Shown here: positions 15,792 through 24,553 of the stretch, one piece after another
Numbering within the stretch: the stretch's first letter is position 1
How the letters are laid out: each line of letters starts with the position of its first letter
DNA from: Neoroseomonas marina
GTDB taxonomy: Bacteria > Pseudomonadota > Alphaproteobacteria > Acetobacterales > Acetobacteraceae
Reading direction: 5' to 3'
Assembly: GCF_012927745.1 (NCBI RefSeq)
Contig: NZ_JABBKX010000016.1
Coordinates: 1 to 43,523, forward strand
DNA: 43,523 nt
Notes under the pieces: generated by a model
Databases searched by the model: none
What the model was told of the DNA's origin: nothing
What the model saw: only the letters and a program-made list of their open reading frames with translations
Program-made: the position numbers and the translations under genes

Positions 15792-16592
15792 TCAGGCAGC
15801 GACGGCGGCGAGGCGCGGGGCGGCGCCGACGGCCTCGGCGGCCTCGACGGCGAATTCCTCCTCGCTCACGCCGTAGATCTCGCGAATGCGGGTGGCGGTG
15901 AGATGCGCGGGCGGGCCGTCGAAGACGAGCCGCCCGGCGTTCAGCGCGACGATGCGGTCGCAATAGTCGCGCGCGGTCGTGAGGTCATGGAGGTTCACCA
16001 GCACGGTGATGCCTTCGCGGTTCACGCCGCGCAGGGCGTCCATGACGATGCGGGAGTTGCGCGGGTCGAGGCTCGCGATCGGTTCGTCGGCGAGGATGAT
16101 GCGCGGTTCCTGCAGCAGGGCGCGCGCGATGGCGACGCGCTGCTGCTGCCCGCCGGAGAGCGTGTCGGCGCGCTGCAGCGCGGCCTCGGCGAGGTCGAAG
16201 CGATCGAGCGCCGTGAGCGCCATGGCGCGCTCCTGCGCTGTGAACATGCGCAGCAGCGATGTCGCGAGCGGCCGCCGGTTCAGCCGCCCGACCAGCACGT
16301 TGGTCAGCACGTCGAGCCGCTGCACGAGGTTGAACTGCTGGAAGATCATGGCGCAGCGCATGCGCCAGTCGCGCAGCGCGCGGCCCTTCAGCGCCGTCAC
16401 GTCGCGGCCGTCGAAGCGGATGCGGCCGTCCGAAGGATCGGTCAGCCGGTTCAGCATGCGCAGTAGCGTCGACTTGCCGGCGCCGGAACGGCCGATCACG
16501 CCCACCATCTGTCCGGCCGGGATGGCGAGGCTCACGCCGTCCACCGCCGTCTTCGCACCGAAGCGGCGCGTCAGCCCATCGATTTCCAGCAT
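15792..16592 (-). CDS. phnC: Phosphonate ABC transporter ATP-binding protein PhnC
   Basis: Cytoplasmic ATPase of the importer, 266 residues. Walker [10 protein letters not shown] is at 34-42, the Q-loop at FQQFNLV near 84-90, the signature LSGGQQQR at 145-152, Walker B with the catalytic Glu170 in IILADEP, and the switch His in NLHDL. ATG 16592 is chosen because AGGGAG precedes it and MLEIDGL is the normal start of the family; the open frame continues upstream without support. It is the first gene of the phnC-phnD-phnD-phnE-phnE operon. A Pho box lies 52 bases upstream of the start, predicting induction by phosphate starvation. Confidence 0.95.
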   Translation of the reverse strand: MLEIDGLTRRFGAKTAVDGVSLAIPAGQMVGVIGRSGAGKSTLLRMLNRLTDPSDGRIRFDGRDVTALKGRALRDWRMRCAMIFQQFNLVQRLDVLTNVLVGRLNRRPLATSLLRMFTAQERAMALTALDRFDLAEAALQRADTLSGGQQQRVAIARALLQEPRIILADEPIASLDPRNSRIVMDALRGVNREGITVLVNLHDLTTARDYCDRIVALNAGRLVFDGPPAHLTATRIREIYGVSEEEFAVEAAEAVGAAPRLAAVAA

Positions 16593-16644
16593 CGTGCACG
16601 ATCTCCCTGGCCGCGGCGCAGTAGCAGCGGGGCGAGACTCTGCG

Positions 16645-16662
16645 ATGACGGACGCATGACAG
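16645..16662 (-). promoter_or_regulatory. Pho box upstream of phnC
   Basis: On the minus strand the site reads CTGTCAT-GCGT-CCGTCAT: two 7-base direct repeats 11 bases apart, the first identical to the PhoB half-site consensus and the second one base off. Spacing and orientation match known Pho boxes, and the distance to the phnC start fits a sigma-70 promoter between them. The divergent Bug gene starts 81 bases on the other side and might share the control. Confidence 0.75.
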
Positions 16663-16743
16663 AGATGTTGCGGCGCGCGATTGCCACGATGGCAGCGCGC
16701 CGCCACGATGGCGGCAAGAAGACCGAGCCCGGAGGAATTGCCC

Positions 16744-17715
16744 GTGATCTCCCGCCGCCCCCTGCTGTTCGCGCCGCTCGCCTTGCCGGCGCTCGCGCGC
16801 CGTGCCGCCGCGCAGGACGCCTGGCCGAGCCGGTCCGTCTCCGTGCTGCTCGGTTATCCGCCGGGGGGTGTGACGGATTTCGCGTCGCGCGCGGTCTGCG
16901 AACGGATGGGGCGTGCGCTCGGGCAGACCATGGTGCTGGAGAACCGGCCCGGGGCCGCGACGGCGTTGGCGAACACCGCGGTCGCGCAGGCGCGGCCCGA
17001 TGGCTACACGCTGCTGATGGGCACCTCGACGCTCGCCATCAACCCGGCGTTGCAGCCGACGCTGACGCCGCGCGACCCGATGAAGGACCTCACGCCGGTC
17101 GGCATGATCTTCCGCACCGCCTTCGTGCTCCATGTCCATCCCTCGGTGCCGGCGCGCAACACGGCGGAGCTGATCGCCTATGCCAAGGCCAATCCGGGGA
17201 AGCTGAACTTCGGGTCCTCGGGCACCGGGGCGGTGAACCACCTGTGCCTCGAGCTGTTCCGGGCGCGGGCGGGCATCGACGTGGTGCACGTGCCCTATCG
17301 CGGCGGGCCCGCGGCGTTGCTCGACCTGCGGCAGAACCGCATCCAGGGCATGTTCAACGCGGTGCAGGAGGCGCTGCCGGCGGTGCGGGAGGGGGCGACG
17401 CGGGCACTGGCCATATCGTCGAAGGAACGCGCGGCGGCAATGCCCGAACTGCCGCCGCTCGCCGATGTGCTGCCGGGATTCGACGGCGTGTTCTGGCAGG
17501 GGCTGTTCGGGCCGCCGGGATTGCCGGCGCCGATCGTCGCGCGGGCCGGTGCGGCTCTGCGCGACGCGACCACCGATACGGACCTGATCGCGCGCATGGC
17601 GGCGCAGGGCGTGGCGCTGACGCCGGGCGACGACGCCGTGCTGCGACAAACCCTTGCCGCGGAAACGGCGATGTGGGGGCAGCTCATCCGGGAGCAGAAC
17701 ATCCGCCCCGAATGA
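16744..17715 (+). CDS. Bug-family (TctC) tripartite tricarboxylate transporter substrate-binding protein
   Basis: Periplasmic binding protein of 323 residues. GTG 16744 follows GGAGGA with seven bases of spacing, and the mature part is preceded by an SRRPLLF-type signal ending in AAAQ. Family blocks are [38 protein letters not shown] (the conserved G..G..A segment), [14 protein letters not shown] and [13 protein letters not shown]. Bug proteins bind carboxylates or other small ligands for TctAB permeases or act as sensors; no TctA or TctB gene is in the window. It diverges from phnC across 151 bases that contain the Pho box, so joint regulation with phosphonate uptake is possible but unproven. 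Confidence 0.9.
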   Translation: MISRRPLLFAPLALPALARRAAAQDAWPSRSVSVLLGYPPGGVTDFASRAVCERMGRALGQTMVLENRPGAATALANTAVAQARPDGYTLLMGTSTLAINPALQPTLTPRDPMKDLTPVGMIFRTAFVLHVHPSVPARNTAELIAYAKANPGKLNFGSSGTGAVNHLCLELFRARAGIDVVHVPYRGGPAALLDLRQNRIQGMFNAVQEALPAVREGATRALAISSKERAAAMPELPPLADVLPGFDGVFWQGLFGPPGLPAPIVARAGAALRDATTDTDLIARMAAQGVALTPGDDAVLRQTLAAETAMWGQLIREQNIRPE

Positions 17716-17794
17716 GGCGCCCTGGCCCGTGACTTGCTCCTCACGGCGGCGACGGGCGGCAGAGGGCCGCCCCGCCGACGGAGGAGACCGTTTC

Positions 17795-19408
17795 ATGAGC
17801 AGGTTCCGGCGGGTGACCGCCTATGCGCTGGGCGCCGCGATGCTCGCGGCCTCCGGCGGTGCGCTGGCGCAGCAGCCGCGGACGCTGCGCATCGCCATGA
17901 CCGCCTCCGACGTGCCCACCACCACGGGCATGCCGAACAACGGGTTCGAGGGGATGCGCTTCCTCGGCTACCCGATCTTCGAGGCGCTGACGCTGTGGGA
18001 CCTGTCGGATGCCTCGAAGCCGGCGGGGCTGCGGCCGGGTCTGGCCGAGCGTTGGGAGCAGGACGTCAACGACCCGAAGGTGTGGCGCTTCCATCTGCGT
18101 CAGGGCGTGACCTTCCATGACGGCACGCCGTTCAACGCGGATGCCGTCATCTGGAACATGGACCGCTTCTTCCGGTCCGATGCGCCGCAGTTCGAACCGG
18201 GCGGTTCCGGCATCACCCGGGCGCGGGTGACGATCCTCGCCTCCTACCGCAAGATCGACGACATGACGGTGGAGATGACGACGACGCGCGTCGCCTCCTA
18301 CTTCCCCTACATGGTCGTCTACATCCTGATGACCTCCCCGCAGTCCTGGGAGAGCGCGGGTCGCGACTGGGCGCGCGTGGGCACGCTGCCGCCGGCGGGG
18401 ACCGGGCCGTTCCGCCTGTCCCGCTTCGTGCCGCGGCAGTCGGCCGAATTGTCGCGCCATGACGGCTACTGGGATGCGAATCGCCGCGCGCGTCTCGACC
18501 GCATCCTGTTGCTGCCGATGCCGGAGGCGAACACGCGGCTCGCCGCGCTGCGCGCGGGGCAGGTGGACTGGATCGAGGTGCCGCCGCCGGATGCGATCCC
18601 GTCCCTGCGTTCGGCAGGGTTCAACGTCACGACCGGGTCCTATCCGCATGTCTGGCCGTGGTTCTTCCAGATGCAGGGGGCGAACACGCCCTTCGGCGAC
18701 GTGCGCGTGCGCCAGGGGCTGAACTACTGCGTCGATCGCGAGGGCCTGGTGCAGTTGCTGAACGGGACGGCGGAGCCTTCGGTCGGCTGGCTGAAGCCGT
18801 CCGATCCCGCCTTCGGCAACCCGCAGCACCGCTACCGCTTCGATGCGGCGCGCGGGCGGGCGCTGCTGGCGGAAGCGGGCTTCAATGCCCAGCGGCCGCT
18901 GCGCTTCCGGGTGATGATCTCGACCTCGGGGTCGGGGCAGATGCTGCCGCTGCCGATGAACGAGTTCCTCCAGCAGAACCTGCGCGAGGCCTGCGGCGTG
19001 CAGGTCGAGTTCGAGGTGACGGACTGGTCGAACCTGCTGGTGGCGACGCGGACCGCGCCGGGTTCGGGCGTGGTGGCGAATGTGCAGTCGCTGAACCCGT
19101 CCTCGCCATCCTCGGATCCGGGCGTCATGGCCCGGTACTTCCTGCGTGCGGGCACGCCGCCCAATGGCTTCAATTGGCCGGGCTTCAGCGACGACCAGTT
19201 CGAGGCGGCCTTCACGCGGCTGGAATCCGCGCGCACGCCGGCCGAGGCGACCGCCGCCTACGCCCAGGCGCATGAGCGGCTGGTGGACAACCCGCCCTGG
19301 CTGTTTATCGTGCACGACCTCAATCCGCGGGCGATGAGCCGGCGGGTGACGGGGTTCACCTCGGTGCAATCCTGGTTCCAGGATTTGGTGCCGGTGAGTC
19401 TTCAGTGA
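17795..19408 (+). CDS. ABC transporter substrate-binding protein, family 5 (copy B)
   Basis: Periplasmic SBP_bac_5 protein, 537 residues, with a Sec-type signal (MSRFRRVTAYALGAAMLAAS, then ALAQ). GGAGGAGACC lies upstream of ATG 17795. It shares its whole plan with copy A at 9851-11476: IAMTASDVPTTTGMP against VGMTASAVPLSNGMP near the start, WRFHLRQGVTFHDGTPF, EVPPPDAIPSLRSAGFNV against the equivalent segment of copy A, STSGSGQM, and the terminal SWFQDLVPVS. No permease genes accompany it. The pair bracket the phn operon and the Bug gene, so an ancestral duplication followed by insertion or rearrangement is likely. The ligand is unknown. Confidence 0.88.
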   Translation: MSRFRRVTAYALGAAMLAASGGALAQQPRTLRIAMTASDVPTTTGMPNNGFEGMRFLGYPIFEALTLWDLSDASKPAGLRPGLAERWEQDVNDPKVWRFHLRQGVTFHDGTPFNADAVIWNMDRFFRSDAPQFEPGGSGITRARVTILASYRKIDDMTVEMTTTRVASYFPYMVVYILMTSPQSWESAGRDWARVGTLPPAGTGPFRLSRFVPRQSAELSRHDGYWDANRRARLDRILLLPMPEANTRLAALRAGQVDWIEVPPPDAIPSLRSAGFNVTTGSYPHVWPWFFQMQGANTPFGDVRVRQGLNYCVDREGLVQLLNGTAEPSVGWLKPSDPAFGNPQHRYRFDAARGRALLAEAGFNAQRPLRFRVMISTSGSGQMLPLPMNEFLQQNLREACGVQVEFEVTDWSNLLVATRTAPGSGVVANVQSLNPSSPSSDPGVMARYFLRAGTPPNGFNWPGFSDDQFEAAFTRLESARTPAEATAAYAQAHERLVDNPPWLFIVHDLNPRAMSRRVTGFTSVQSWFQDLVPVSLQ

Positions 19409-19446
19409 TGCCCTCAGGCGGCGGGCGGCGGCCATCCGGCCGCCTT

Positions 19447-19539
19447 GCCTTCGCGCCGTGAACTGGCGCGAAGGCGACCGCTGACGGTCTGGGCGCGGTC
19501 GCGCTTTGCGCTCCCGGCCCGAGGCGTTGCCTCGGGCCG
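19447..19539. repeat. Cluster of three perfect hairpins in a 197-base intergenic gap
   Basis: Between the binding-protein gene and the NIPSNAP gene there are three successive inverted repeats: an 11-bp stem GCCTTCGCGCC/GGCGCGAAGGC (19447-19475), an 8-bp stem GCGACCGC/GCGGTCGC (from about 19474), and a 10-bp stem CGGCCCGAGG/CCTCGGGCCG (19515-19539) with a 5-base loop. They overlap or abut. They may end the upstream transcript or form a REP-like element. Confidence 0.6.
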
Positions 19540-19605
19540 CAGTTTGTCGGGGGTGGCGGGGCCGGGCCGGGCGCGACATGCTGGGTCGTCCGTGAGGAGG
19601 ATCCC

Positions 19606-19932
19606 ATGATCGTCGACCTGCGCATCTACACCTGCCTGCCCAACCGCGTTGCCGAGTTCGTCGCGCTCTACGAGAAGATGGGCTGGCCGCTGCAGCAGAA
19701 GCACCTCGGCAACTGCGTCGGCTGGTACACGACCATCGAGGGCGAACTGAACACTGTCGTCCATATGTGGGGCTATGCCGACCAGGCCGATCGCGAGCGC
19801 CGGCGCGCCGCGATGGCGGCCGATCCGGCCTGGGGCGAGTACCTCGCCGAGGTCGGCAAGCGGGGCATCCTGATCAAGATGCAGAACCGCATCGTGAAGC
19901 CGGCGCCGTTCTTCGAGGCGCTGAAGAAATAA
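19606..19932 (+). CDS. NIPSNAP family protein
   Basis: Small soluble protein of 108 residues with the NIPSNAP ferredoxin-like alpha/beta fold: the opening MIVDLRIYTCLPNRVAEF, the central GWYTTIEGELNTVVHMWGY and the helical RERRRAAMAADPAWGEYLAEV are all family blocks. Its biochemical role is not established in bacteria; members often sit with catabolic or amidohydrolase genes, as here. ATG 19606 follows GAGGAGGATCCC, a very good ribosome binding site. It has no same-strand partner and converges on the DMT permease gene, separated by strong hairpins. Confidence 0.88.
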   Translation: MIVDLRIYTCLPNRVAEFVALYEKMGWPLQQKHLGNCVGWYTTIEGELNTVVHMWGYADQADRERRRAAMAADPAWGEYLAEVGKRGILIKMQNRIVKPAPFFEALKK

Positions 19933-19935
19933 GGG

Positions 19936-20052
19936 CGGGGGAGGATGAACCTCCCCCGGGCCCCCTCCCTTCTTTGGATCCTTGGCGCTGGCTCTCTTGA
20001 GTTGCAGAGAAGGTTGAGGGGGGTACGGGGGGAGAAGTTCCCTTCTCCCCCC
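19936..20052. terminator. Two perfect hairpins between convergent genes
   Basis: A 9-bp stem CGGGGGAGG/CCTCCCCCG (19936-19958) begins three bases after the NIPSNAP stop, and an 11-bp stem GGGGGGAGAAG/CTTCTCCCCCC with loop TTCC (20027-20052) ends two bases from the DMT stop. Each is placed to end the gene beside it. T-tracts are absent, so strength is uncertain. The bases between hold no gene. Confidence 0.6.
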
Positions 20053-20054
20053 GC

Positions 20055-20960
20055 CTACCGCCCCAACAGCACCAGCACGACCCCCGCGACCACCGTCAGC
20101 GCCCCGATCACGTCTGTTCGCTTCATCCGTTCCCTCAGGAAGAAGCGGCTGAAAAGGAGGGTGAACAGGATCTCGACCTGCCCCACGGCGCGCACCAGCG
20201 CGACCGGCGCGTAGGCGAAGCCGGTGAACCAGCAGGCGGACCCGCAGGCCGACAGCGCGCCCACCTGCGCCGAGGATCGCCAGGTGCTGAACAGCTGCGG
20301 GATGGAGGAACGCTCCGTCGCCACCAGCCAGCCGCCCTGCATCACCGTCTGCATCATGTTGATGACGACGAGGGTCTCGAGCGCGCGCAGCGTCGCGTCC
20401 GGCCCGTCCAGCGTCTGCGTCGCCGCGCGGATGGCGAGCGCGCAGAGCGCGAAGGCGAAGCCGGCGCCGAGCCCGTAGATCGCCGAGGGCTGCATCGTTG
20501 CTGCCAGCACTTCCCGCGCGGAGGTCACGCGCCCGGCGAGCGAGAGGTACAGCGTTCCGCCCACGGATACCGCGATGCCGAGCCAGGCGAGCGGCGCGAA
20601 GGATTCACCCAGGAAGATCAGCGCGATGAAGGCGGCCTGCACGGCCTCGGTCTTGGAATAGGCGGTGCCGACCGCGAAGCCGCGATGGCCGAAGGACATG
20701 ATCAGCAGGTTGGTCCCGATGATCTGCCCCAGGCCACCGAGCGCGCAGTAGAGCGCATAGGTCCAGGAGGGCGAGGAGAGGCTGCCGCCGATGAGCGTGA
20801 GATAGAGCGCGACGAACAGCATGCCGACCGGCACGCCGTAGAGGTAGCGCACGACGGCGGCCGCATTGACCGAGAGCTGCCCGCGCAGCTTCTGCTGCAG
20901 GGCGGTGCGCCAGGTCTGGAACAGACCGGCGAGGATCGTTGCGCCAACCCAGATCGGCAT
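20055..20960 (-). CDS. EamA/DMT-superfamily transporter
   Basis: Inner-membrane protein of 301 residues with about ten predicted membrane helices in two homologous halves, typical of drug/metabolite transporters. Recognisable points are the first helix WVGATILAGLFQTWRTALQQK, the mid-protein helix AVQAAFIALIFLGE ending the first EamA domain, and the last domain with QVEILFTLLFSRFFLRERMKR, where the conserved FLxE pattern appears. ATG 20960 overlaps the preceding enzyme's stop by one base (TGATG). As the last gene of a putative catabolic run it could import the substrate or export a product; direction and cargo cannot be inferred from sequence. Confidence 0.88.
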   Translation of the reverse strand: MPIWVGATILAGLFQTWRTALQQKLRGQLSVNAAAVVRYLYGVPVGMLFVALYLTLIGGSLSSPSWTYALYCALGGLGQIIGTNLLIMSFGHRGFAVGTAYSKTEAVQAAFIALIFLGESFAPLAWLGIAVSVGGTLYLSLAGRVTSAREVLAATMQPSAIYGLGAGFAFALCALAIRAATQTLDGPDATLRALETLVVINMMQTVMQGGWLVATERSSIPQLFSTWRSSAQVGALSACGSACWFTGFAYAPVALVRAVGQVEILFTLLFSRFFLRERMKRTDVIGALTVVAGVVLVLLGR

Positions 20961-22111
20961 CAGCCGAGCCTCGGGTCGAGCCAGGGCTTCGGCATCGGTT
21001 GCCAGGGCGTCAGCCGCGCGCCGCCCTCATCGATCGCGTTGCCGAGGCCGGGCGCCGCGGGCAGCGTCGCGCAGCCTTGCGCGAAGCGGAGGTCGTGGCC
21101 GGTGACGAGGGTGAAGAAGCGATCCGTCTCGCCGAACTGGACCTCGAGCGGCAACAGGTTCGGCAGCGTCGCGCAGAGGTGCACCGAATGCGCGTGGCAG
21201 ACCGGGCCGGTCGGGTTGTGGGGCGCGATCTCGACGCCGGCGGTGTGGGCGAGGGCGGCGATGCGGCGGATCTCCTCATGCCCACCGGCGTATTTGATGT
21301 CGGGCATCAGCACGTCGTAGCAGCCGGCCTCGATGATGGTGCGATAGGCGCCGAGGCCGGCGAGCGTCTCGGCGCCCGCGAGGCGCATGCCGCGGTCGTT
21401 CGCTATCGACCGGATGCGGCGGATCTCGGCGTGGTTGGCCTCGCTGACCGGGCATTCCAGCCAGAACAGCGCGAGGGGGGCGACGTCCTGCACCAGCCGC
21501 GCGGCGCCGCCGGGGGAGAAGCGCCAATGCGCGTCGACCATGATGTCGATGTCGCGCCCGACCGCGGCGCGGACCGCGGCGATGCGGTCGATGCCCTCGG
21601 CATAGGCGGCGCGCTGCGCGGGGTCGGCGGCGTCCTCCCAGACCAGGGGCTCGAAGGGGGCCAGTTTGACAGCGCGGAAGCCCTCCGCGACGGCGCGGCG
21701 CGCGGCGGCGGCGAAGCCCTCCTGCGTGCGCGGGTTCGCACCGCGATTGATGTTGGCATAGAGCGGCACGCGATCGCGCAGCGCGCCGCCGAGCAGCGCA
21801 TGGATCGGCCGCCCGGCCTCCTGCCCCGCCAGGTCGCACAACGCCTGCTCGAAGGCGGAGAGCACCGCATGGGCGACGAGCCCGCCCGGCGCATGCGGGA
21901 TCAGCCGCGCGAGGCGGTTGCGGGCGCGGGCGTCCTCGCCCGTGACATTGACGGCGAGGCGCGCGGCCTCGGCCTCCAGCAGTGCCTCCTGGTTCGCCAG
22001 CGTGCATTCGCCGGTGCCGGTGCGGCCGTCATCGGTGCGAACCAGCAGGAAGGACCAGTTGGTCTTGGGGGTGACGTTGACGCCGAGGAACTCGACGGAG
22101 GCGATGCGCAT
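20960..22111 (-). CDS. Mandelate racemase/muconate lactonizing (enolase superfamily) enzyme
   Basis: Predicted Mg-dependent enzyme of 383 residues that abstracts a proton alpha to a carboxylate. Metal ligands are visible as Asp193 (VDAHWRF), Glu219 (LECPVSE) and Glu248 (AGAET), with a likely general acid/base His298 in IAPHNPTGP and Asp271 (MPDIKY). The His/Asp arrangement and the PHNPTGP loop resemble the acid-sugar dehydratase side of the superfamily (galactonate dehydratase-like) more than cycloisomerases. The start is ATG 22111; a GTG at 22117, overlapping the previous stop as GTGA, is equally possible. It is coupled to the Bug gene upstream and the DMT gene downstream, suggesting a carboxylate or sugar acid substrate. 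Confidence 0.85.
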   Translation of the reverse strand: MRIASVEFLGVNVTPKTNWSFLLVRTDDGRTGTGECTLANQEALLEAEAARLAVNVTGEDARARNRLARLIPHAPGGLVAHAVLSAFEQALCDLAGQEAGRPIHALLGGALRDRVPLYANINRGANPRTQEGFAAAARRAVAEGFRAVKLAPFEPLVWEDAADPAQRAAYAEGIDRIAAVRAAVGRDIDIMVDAHWRFSPGGAARLVQDVAPLALFWLECPVSEANHAEIRRIRSIANDRGMRLAGAETLAGLGAYRTIIEAGCYDVLMPDIKYAGGHEEIRRIAALAHTAGVEIAPHNPTGPVCHAHSVHLCATLPNLLPLEVQFGETDRFFTLVTGHDLRFAQGCATLPAAPGLGNAIDEGGARLTPWQPMPKPWLDPRLG

Positions 22112-22113
22112 GC

Positions 22114-23088
22114 TCACTGGGCCTGGATGTTCGCGGCCTCGGCGAGGCGCTTCCACTTCGCGATGTCGGCGTCGATCCGCGCCTGGAACTCCTGCGGCGA
22201 GGAGACGACGAGATCGCCGCCGAGCAGCCGCACGCGTTCCTGCAGCGTCGCATTGCCGCGCAGCTTCAGCAACTCGCCATGCAGACGCTCGCGGATCGCC
22301 GCAGGTGTGCCGCGCGGCGCGAGCAGGCCGTTCCAGGCGAGGCTCTCGAAGCCGGGCAGGCCGCTTTCGTGCACCGTCGGCGTGTCCGGCAGGTCGGGCA
22401 TGCGGGTCAGGGAGGTGACGGCGAGCAGCTTCACCTCCCCGCTGCGGACCTGCGGCATGACGTTGACCAGGTTGCCGAAGGCGAGCGGGGCCTCCCCGCT
22501 GATCACCGCCTGCACCAGCGCCGGGGCGCCCCGATAGGGCACGTGCAGGATGTCGAGGCCCGCCTGGTGCTTGAACAATTCCATGTTCATGTGCGCCGAG
22601 GAGCCGACGCCGGCCGAGGCGTAGGACAGCCGCCCCGGCTGCGCGCGGACGGTGGCGATGAGGTCCGTGACATTCGCCACCGGCAGCACGCGGCTGTTCA
22701 CGATCAGCGCGTTGGGCCCGACCACCAGCAACGCCACGGGGTCGAAGGCGGTGGCGAGGTCATAGGGCAGGTCGCGGTAGATCGCGGCGTTGATGCCGTT
22801 CGACCCGGCATTGCCGAGCAGGAAGGTGCTGCCGTCGGGCGGGCTGCGGAAGGCGGCCTCGACGCCGATGCGCCCGCCGGCGCCGGGCCGGTTGTCGACG
22901 ACGAAGGGCTGGCCGAGGCCCGCTTCCAGGTATGGTGCGATCAGACGCGCGGTGGTGTCGTTCCCCGCGCCGGCGCCGTCAGGCAGGAGAAGGCGCACCG
23001 GCCGCGTGGGCCAGGGCGCCTGCGCGAAGGCAGGACGCAGGGCGCCGGCCGCCGTGGCGGCCGCGAGCAGGCTGCGGCGTCGGATCAT
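22114..23088 (-). CDS. Bug-family (TctC) substrate-binding protein
   Basis: Periplasmic binding protein of 324 residues with signal MIRRRSLLAAATAAGALRPA and cleavage near AFAQA. Family blocks: VRLLLPDGAGAGNDTTAR, VVDNRPGAGGRIGVEAA, LSYASAGVGSSAHMNMELF and VPYRGAPALVQAVISGE. The usual PPGG of the first block is DGAGAG here, a mild deviation. It lies 52 bases after the amidohydrolase and abuts the enolase-superfamily gene, so it probably delivers or senses the compound degraded by them. No TctAB permease genes are present. Confidence 0.9.
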   Translation of the reverse strand: MIRRRSLLAAATAAGALRPAFAQAPWPTRPVRLLLPDGAGAGNDTTARLIAPYLEAGLGQPFVVDNRPGAGGRIGVEAAFRSPPDGSTFLLGNAGSNGINAAIYRDLPYDLATAFDPVALLVVGPNALIVNSRVLPVANVTDLIATVRAQPGRLSYASAGVGSSAHMNMELFKHQAGLDILHVPYRGAPALVQAVISGEAPLAFGNLVNVMPQVRSGEVKLLAVTSLTRMPDLPDTPTVHESGLPGFESLAWNGLLAPRGTPAAIRERLHGELLKLRGNATLQERVRLLGGDLVVSSPQEFQARIDADIAKWKRLAEAANIQAQ

Positions 23089-23140
23089 GGCATCGGGTCC
23101 TCCCGGGACACGCGCAGCGTGGCCCGAAGAGAGCCGCGCA

Positions 23141-24553
23141 TCAACGCCGGGTGCGGCCCCAGCCGGGGTCCTCGGCGATCATGTCTGCCATGCCGGATTG
23201 TGCGAGCATCGCGGCGGTCTCGCGTTCGGCCGCCTCGCGGATGCCGGCCTCATCCACATGTGGCGCGACGCGGTCGCGCATCAGCACCTCGCCCCCCACC
23301 ACCACGTCGCGGACGTCGGCGCCCGAGGCGAAGTAGACCACGCGATGCACCGGCATGTTGGCCGGCAGCATGTGCGGGGCGGTCAGGTCCACAGTGATGA
23401 TGTCGGCCTCCTTCCCGACCTCGAGGCTGCCGATGCGGTCGGCCATGCCGAGGCCCCTCGCCGCGTCGATGGTGACCATCTCGAGCGCCTTGCCCGGCGG
23501 CAGCAGGCGTTCGTCGCGCGCGGCGCGCTGGTGGTAGCGCATGGCCTGGAACATGTGGCGGAACATGTCGGTGCTGCGATCCGGCGCGGTGCCGTCGGAC
23601 CCGATCATCACCGTCACGCCGCGGTCCATCATGGCGATGGCCGGGCAATGCCCGCGCACCGCGGCGATGGCGGAGGGGTTGTGCACGACCGAGGTGCCGG
23701 TGCGCACCAGCGTGTCGATGTCGGCCTCGGTGAGGTCGGTGCAGTGCGACAGCCAGGCATCGGGGCCGAGCAGGCCGAACATGCGGTCGGCCATCTCGAT
23801 CGAGCCGCTGCGGTGGCCGTCCTGGTGGAAGGGCGCGCCGGCCTTCTTCCCGATGTCGCGGATGATGCGGCCCTGGGCCTCGATCTCCTTGACCTTGGCG
23901 GGGTCGTGCGTGGCCTCGCGATAGACCGGCATCAGCGTCGCGCAGGTGATGCGGCCCTTGCCGTGATGGCGTTCGACCAGCGTGCCGATGGTCTCGGCCT
24001 GCTGTTCGAAGGGCACGTCGCGGATGCTGCCATCGACGCCGCGATAGGGGCGCGGGAAGGGCGGGCGGGTGGGGCCAAGCACCATGACGCGGCGGATGCC
24101 GATGGCGTTGATGCCGTCCACATGCGCGTCGCCATGGGCCGGGTCGTCGACGCGGCCGATGGAATCCCCGCCGCCGAGCAGCATCACCGAGGTGGTGACG
24201 CCGAACTTCAGCAGCTCGAGCCCCGCGAGCGCCGCCTCCGCCCGCCAGAAGGAGGGCGGGGAGGCGAGGGTGTAGATGACGCGGCAGGCTTCGGACCAGG
24301 CCTCGGAATCGCCGCTGCCCATGGTCTTGACCAGGCCGTGGCCGGCATGGGCATGGCCGTCGATCAGGCCGGGCAGGATCGCCTTGCCGCGCGCGTCGAT
24401 GCGCTTCGGCGCGGCGTGCGCGGCCTCGACCTCGGCGCGCGGGCCGACCGCGAGGATCTTGCCGCCGGCGACGGCCACCGCGCCGTCGGGAATGACCCGG
24501 CGCCCCCCGTCCATGGTGATGACAGTGCCGCCGGAGACGATGAGATCAGCCAT
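23141..24553 (-). CDS. Amidohydrolase family protein (TrzA/AtzA-type cytosine deaminase-like)
   Basis: Predicted metal-dependent hydrolase or deaminase of 470 residues. The N-terminal composite domain leads into the metal motif GLIDGHAHAGH (His67, His69); further ligand candidates are the His in PFHQDG, the His in LSHCTD and the Asp in MIGSDG, the order expected for the TIM-barrel amidohydrolases of the chlorohydrolase/deaminase branch. The usual HxxE at strand 5 is HQDG here. C-terminal GSLEVGKEADIITVDL and HMLPANMPVHRVVYFASG are typical of that branch. The ATG directly follows the binding-protein stop (TGAATG). The substrate is likely a heterocyclic amine or amide; this is inference. Confidence 0.85.
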   Translation of the reverse strand: MADLIVSGGTVITMDGGRRVIPDGAVAVAGGKILAVGPRAEVEAAHAAPKRIDARGKAILPGLIDGHAHAGHGLVKTMGSGDSEAWSEACRVIYTLASPPSFWRAEAALAGLELLKFGVTTSVMLLGGGDSIGRVDDPAHGDAHVDGINAIGIRRVMVLGPTRPPFPRPYRGVDGSIRDVPFEQQAETIGTLVERHHGKGRITCATLMPVYREATHDPAKVKEIEAQGRIIRDIGKKAGAPFHQDGHRSGSIEMADRMFGLLGPDAWLSHCTDLTEADIDTLVRTGTSVVHNPSAIAAVRGHCPAIAMMDRGVTVMIGSDGTAPDRSTDMFRHMFQAMRYHQRAARDERLLPPGKALEMVTIDAARGLGMADRIGSLEVGKEADIITVDLTAPHMLPANMPVHRVVYFASGADVRDVVVGGEVLMRDRVAPHVDEAGIREAAERETAAMLAQSGMADMIAEDPGWGRTRR

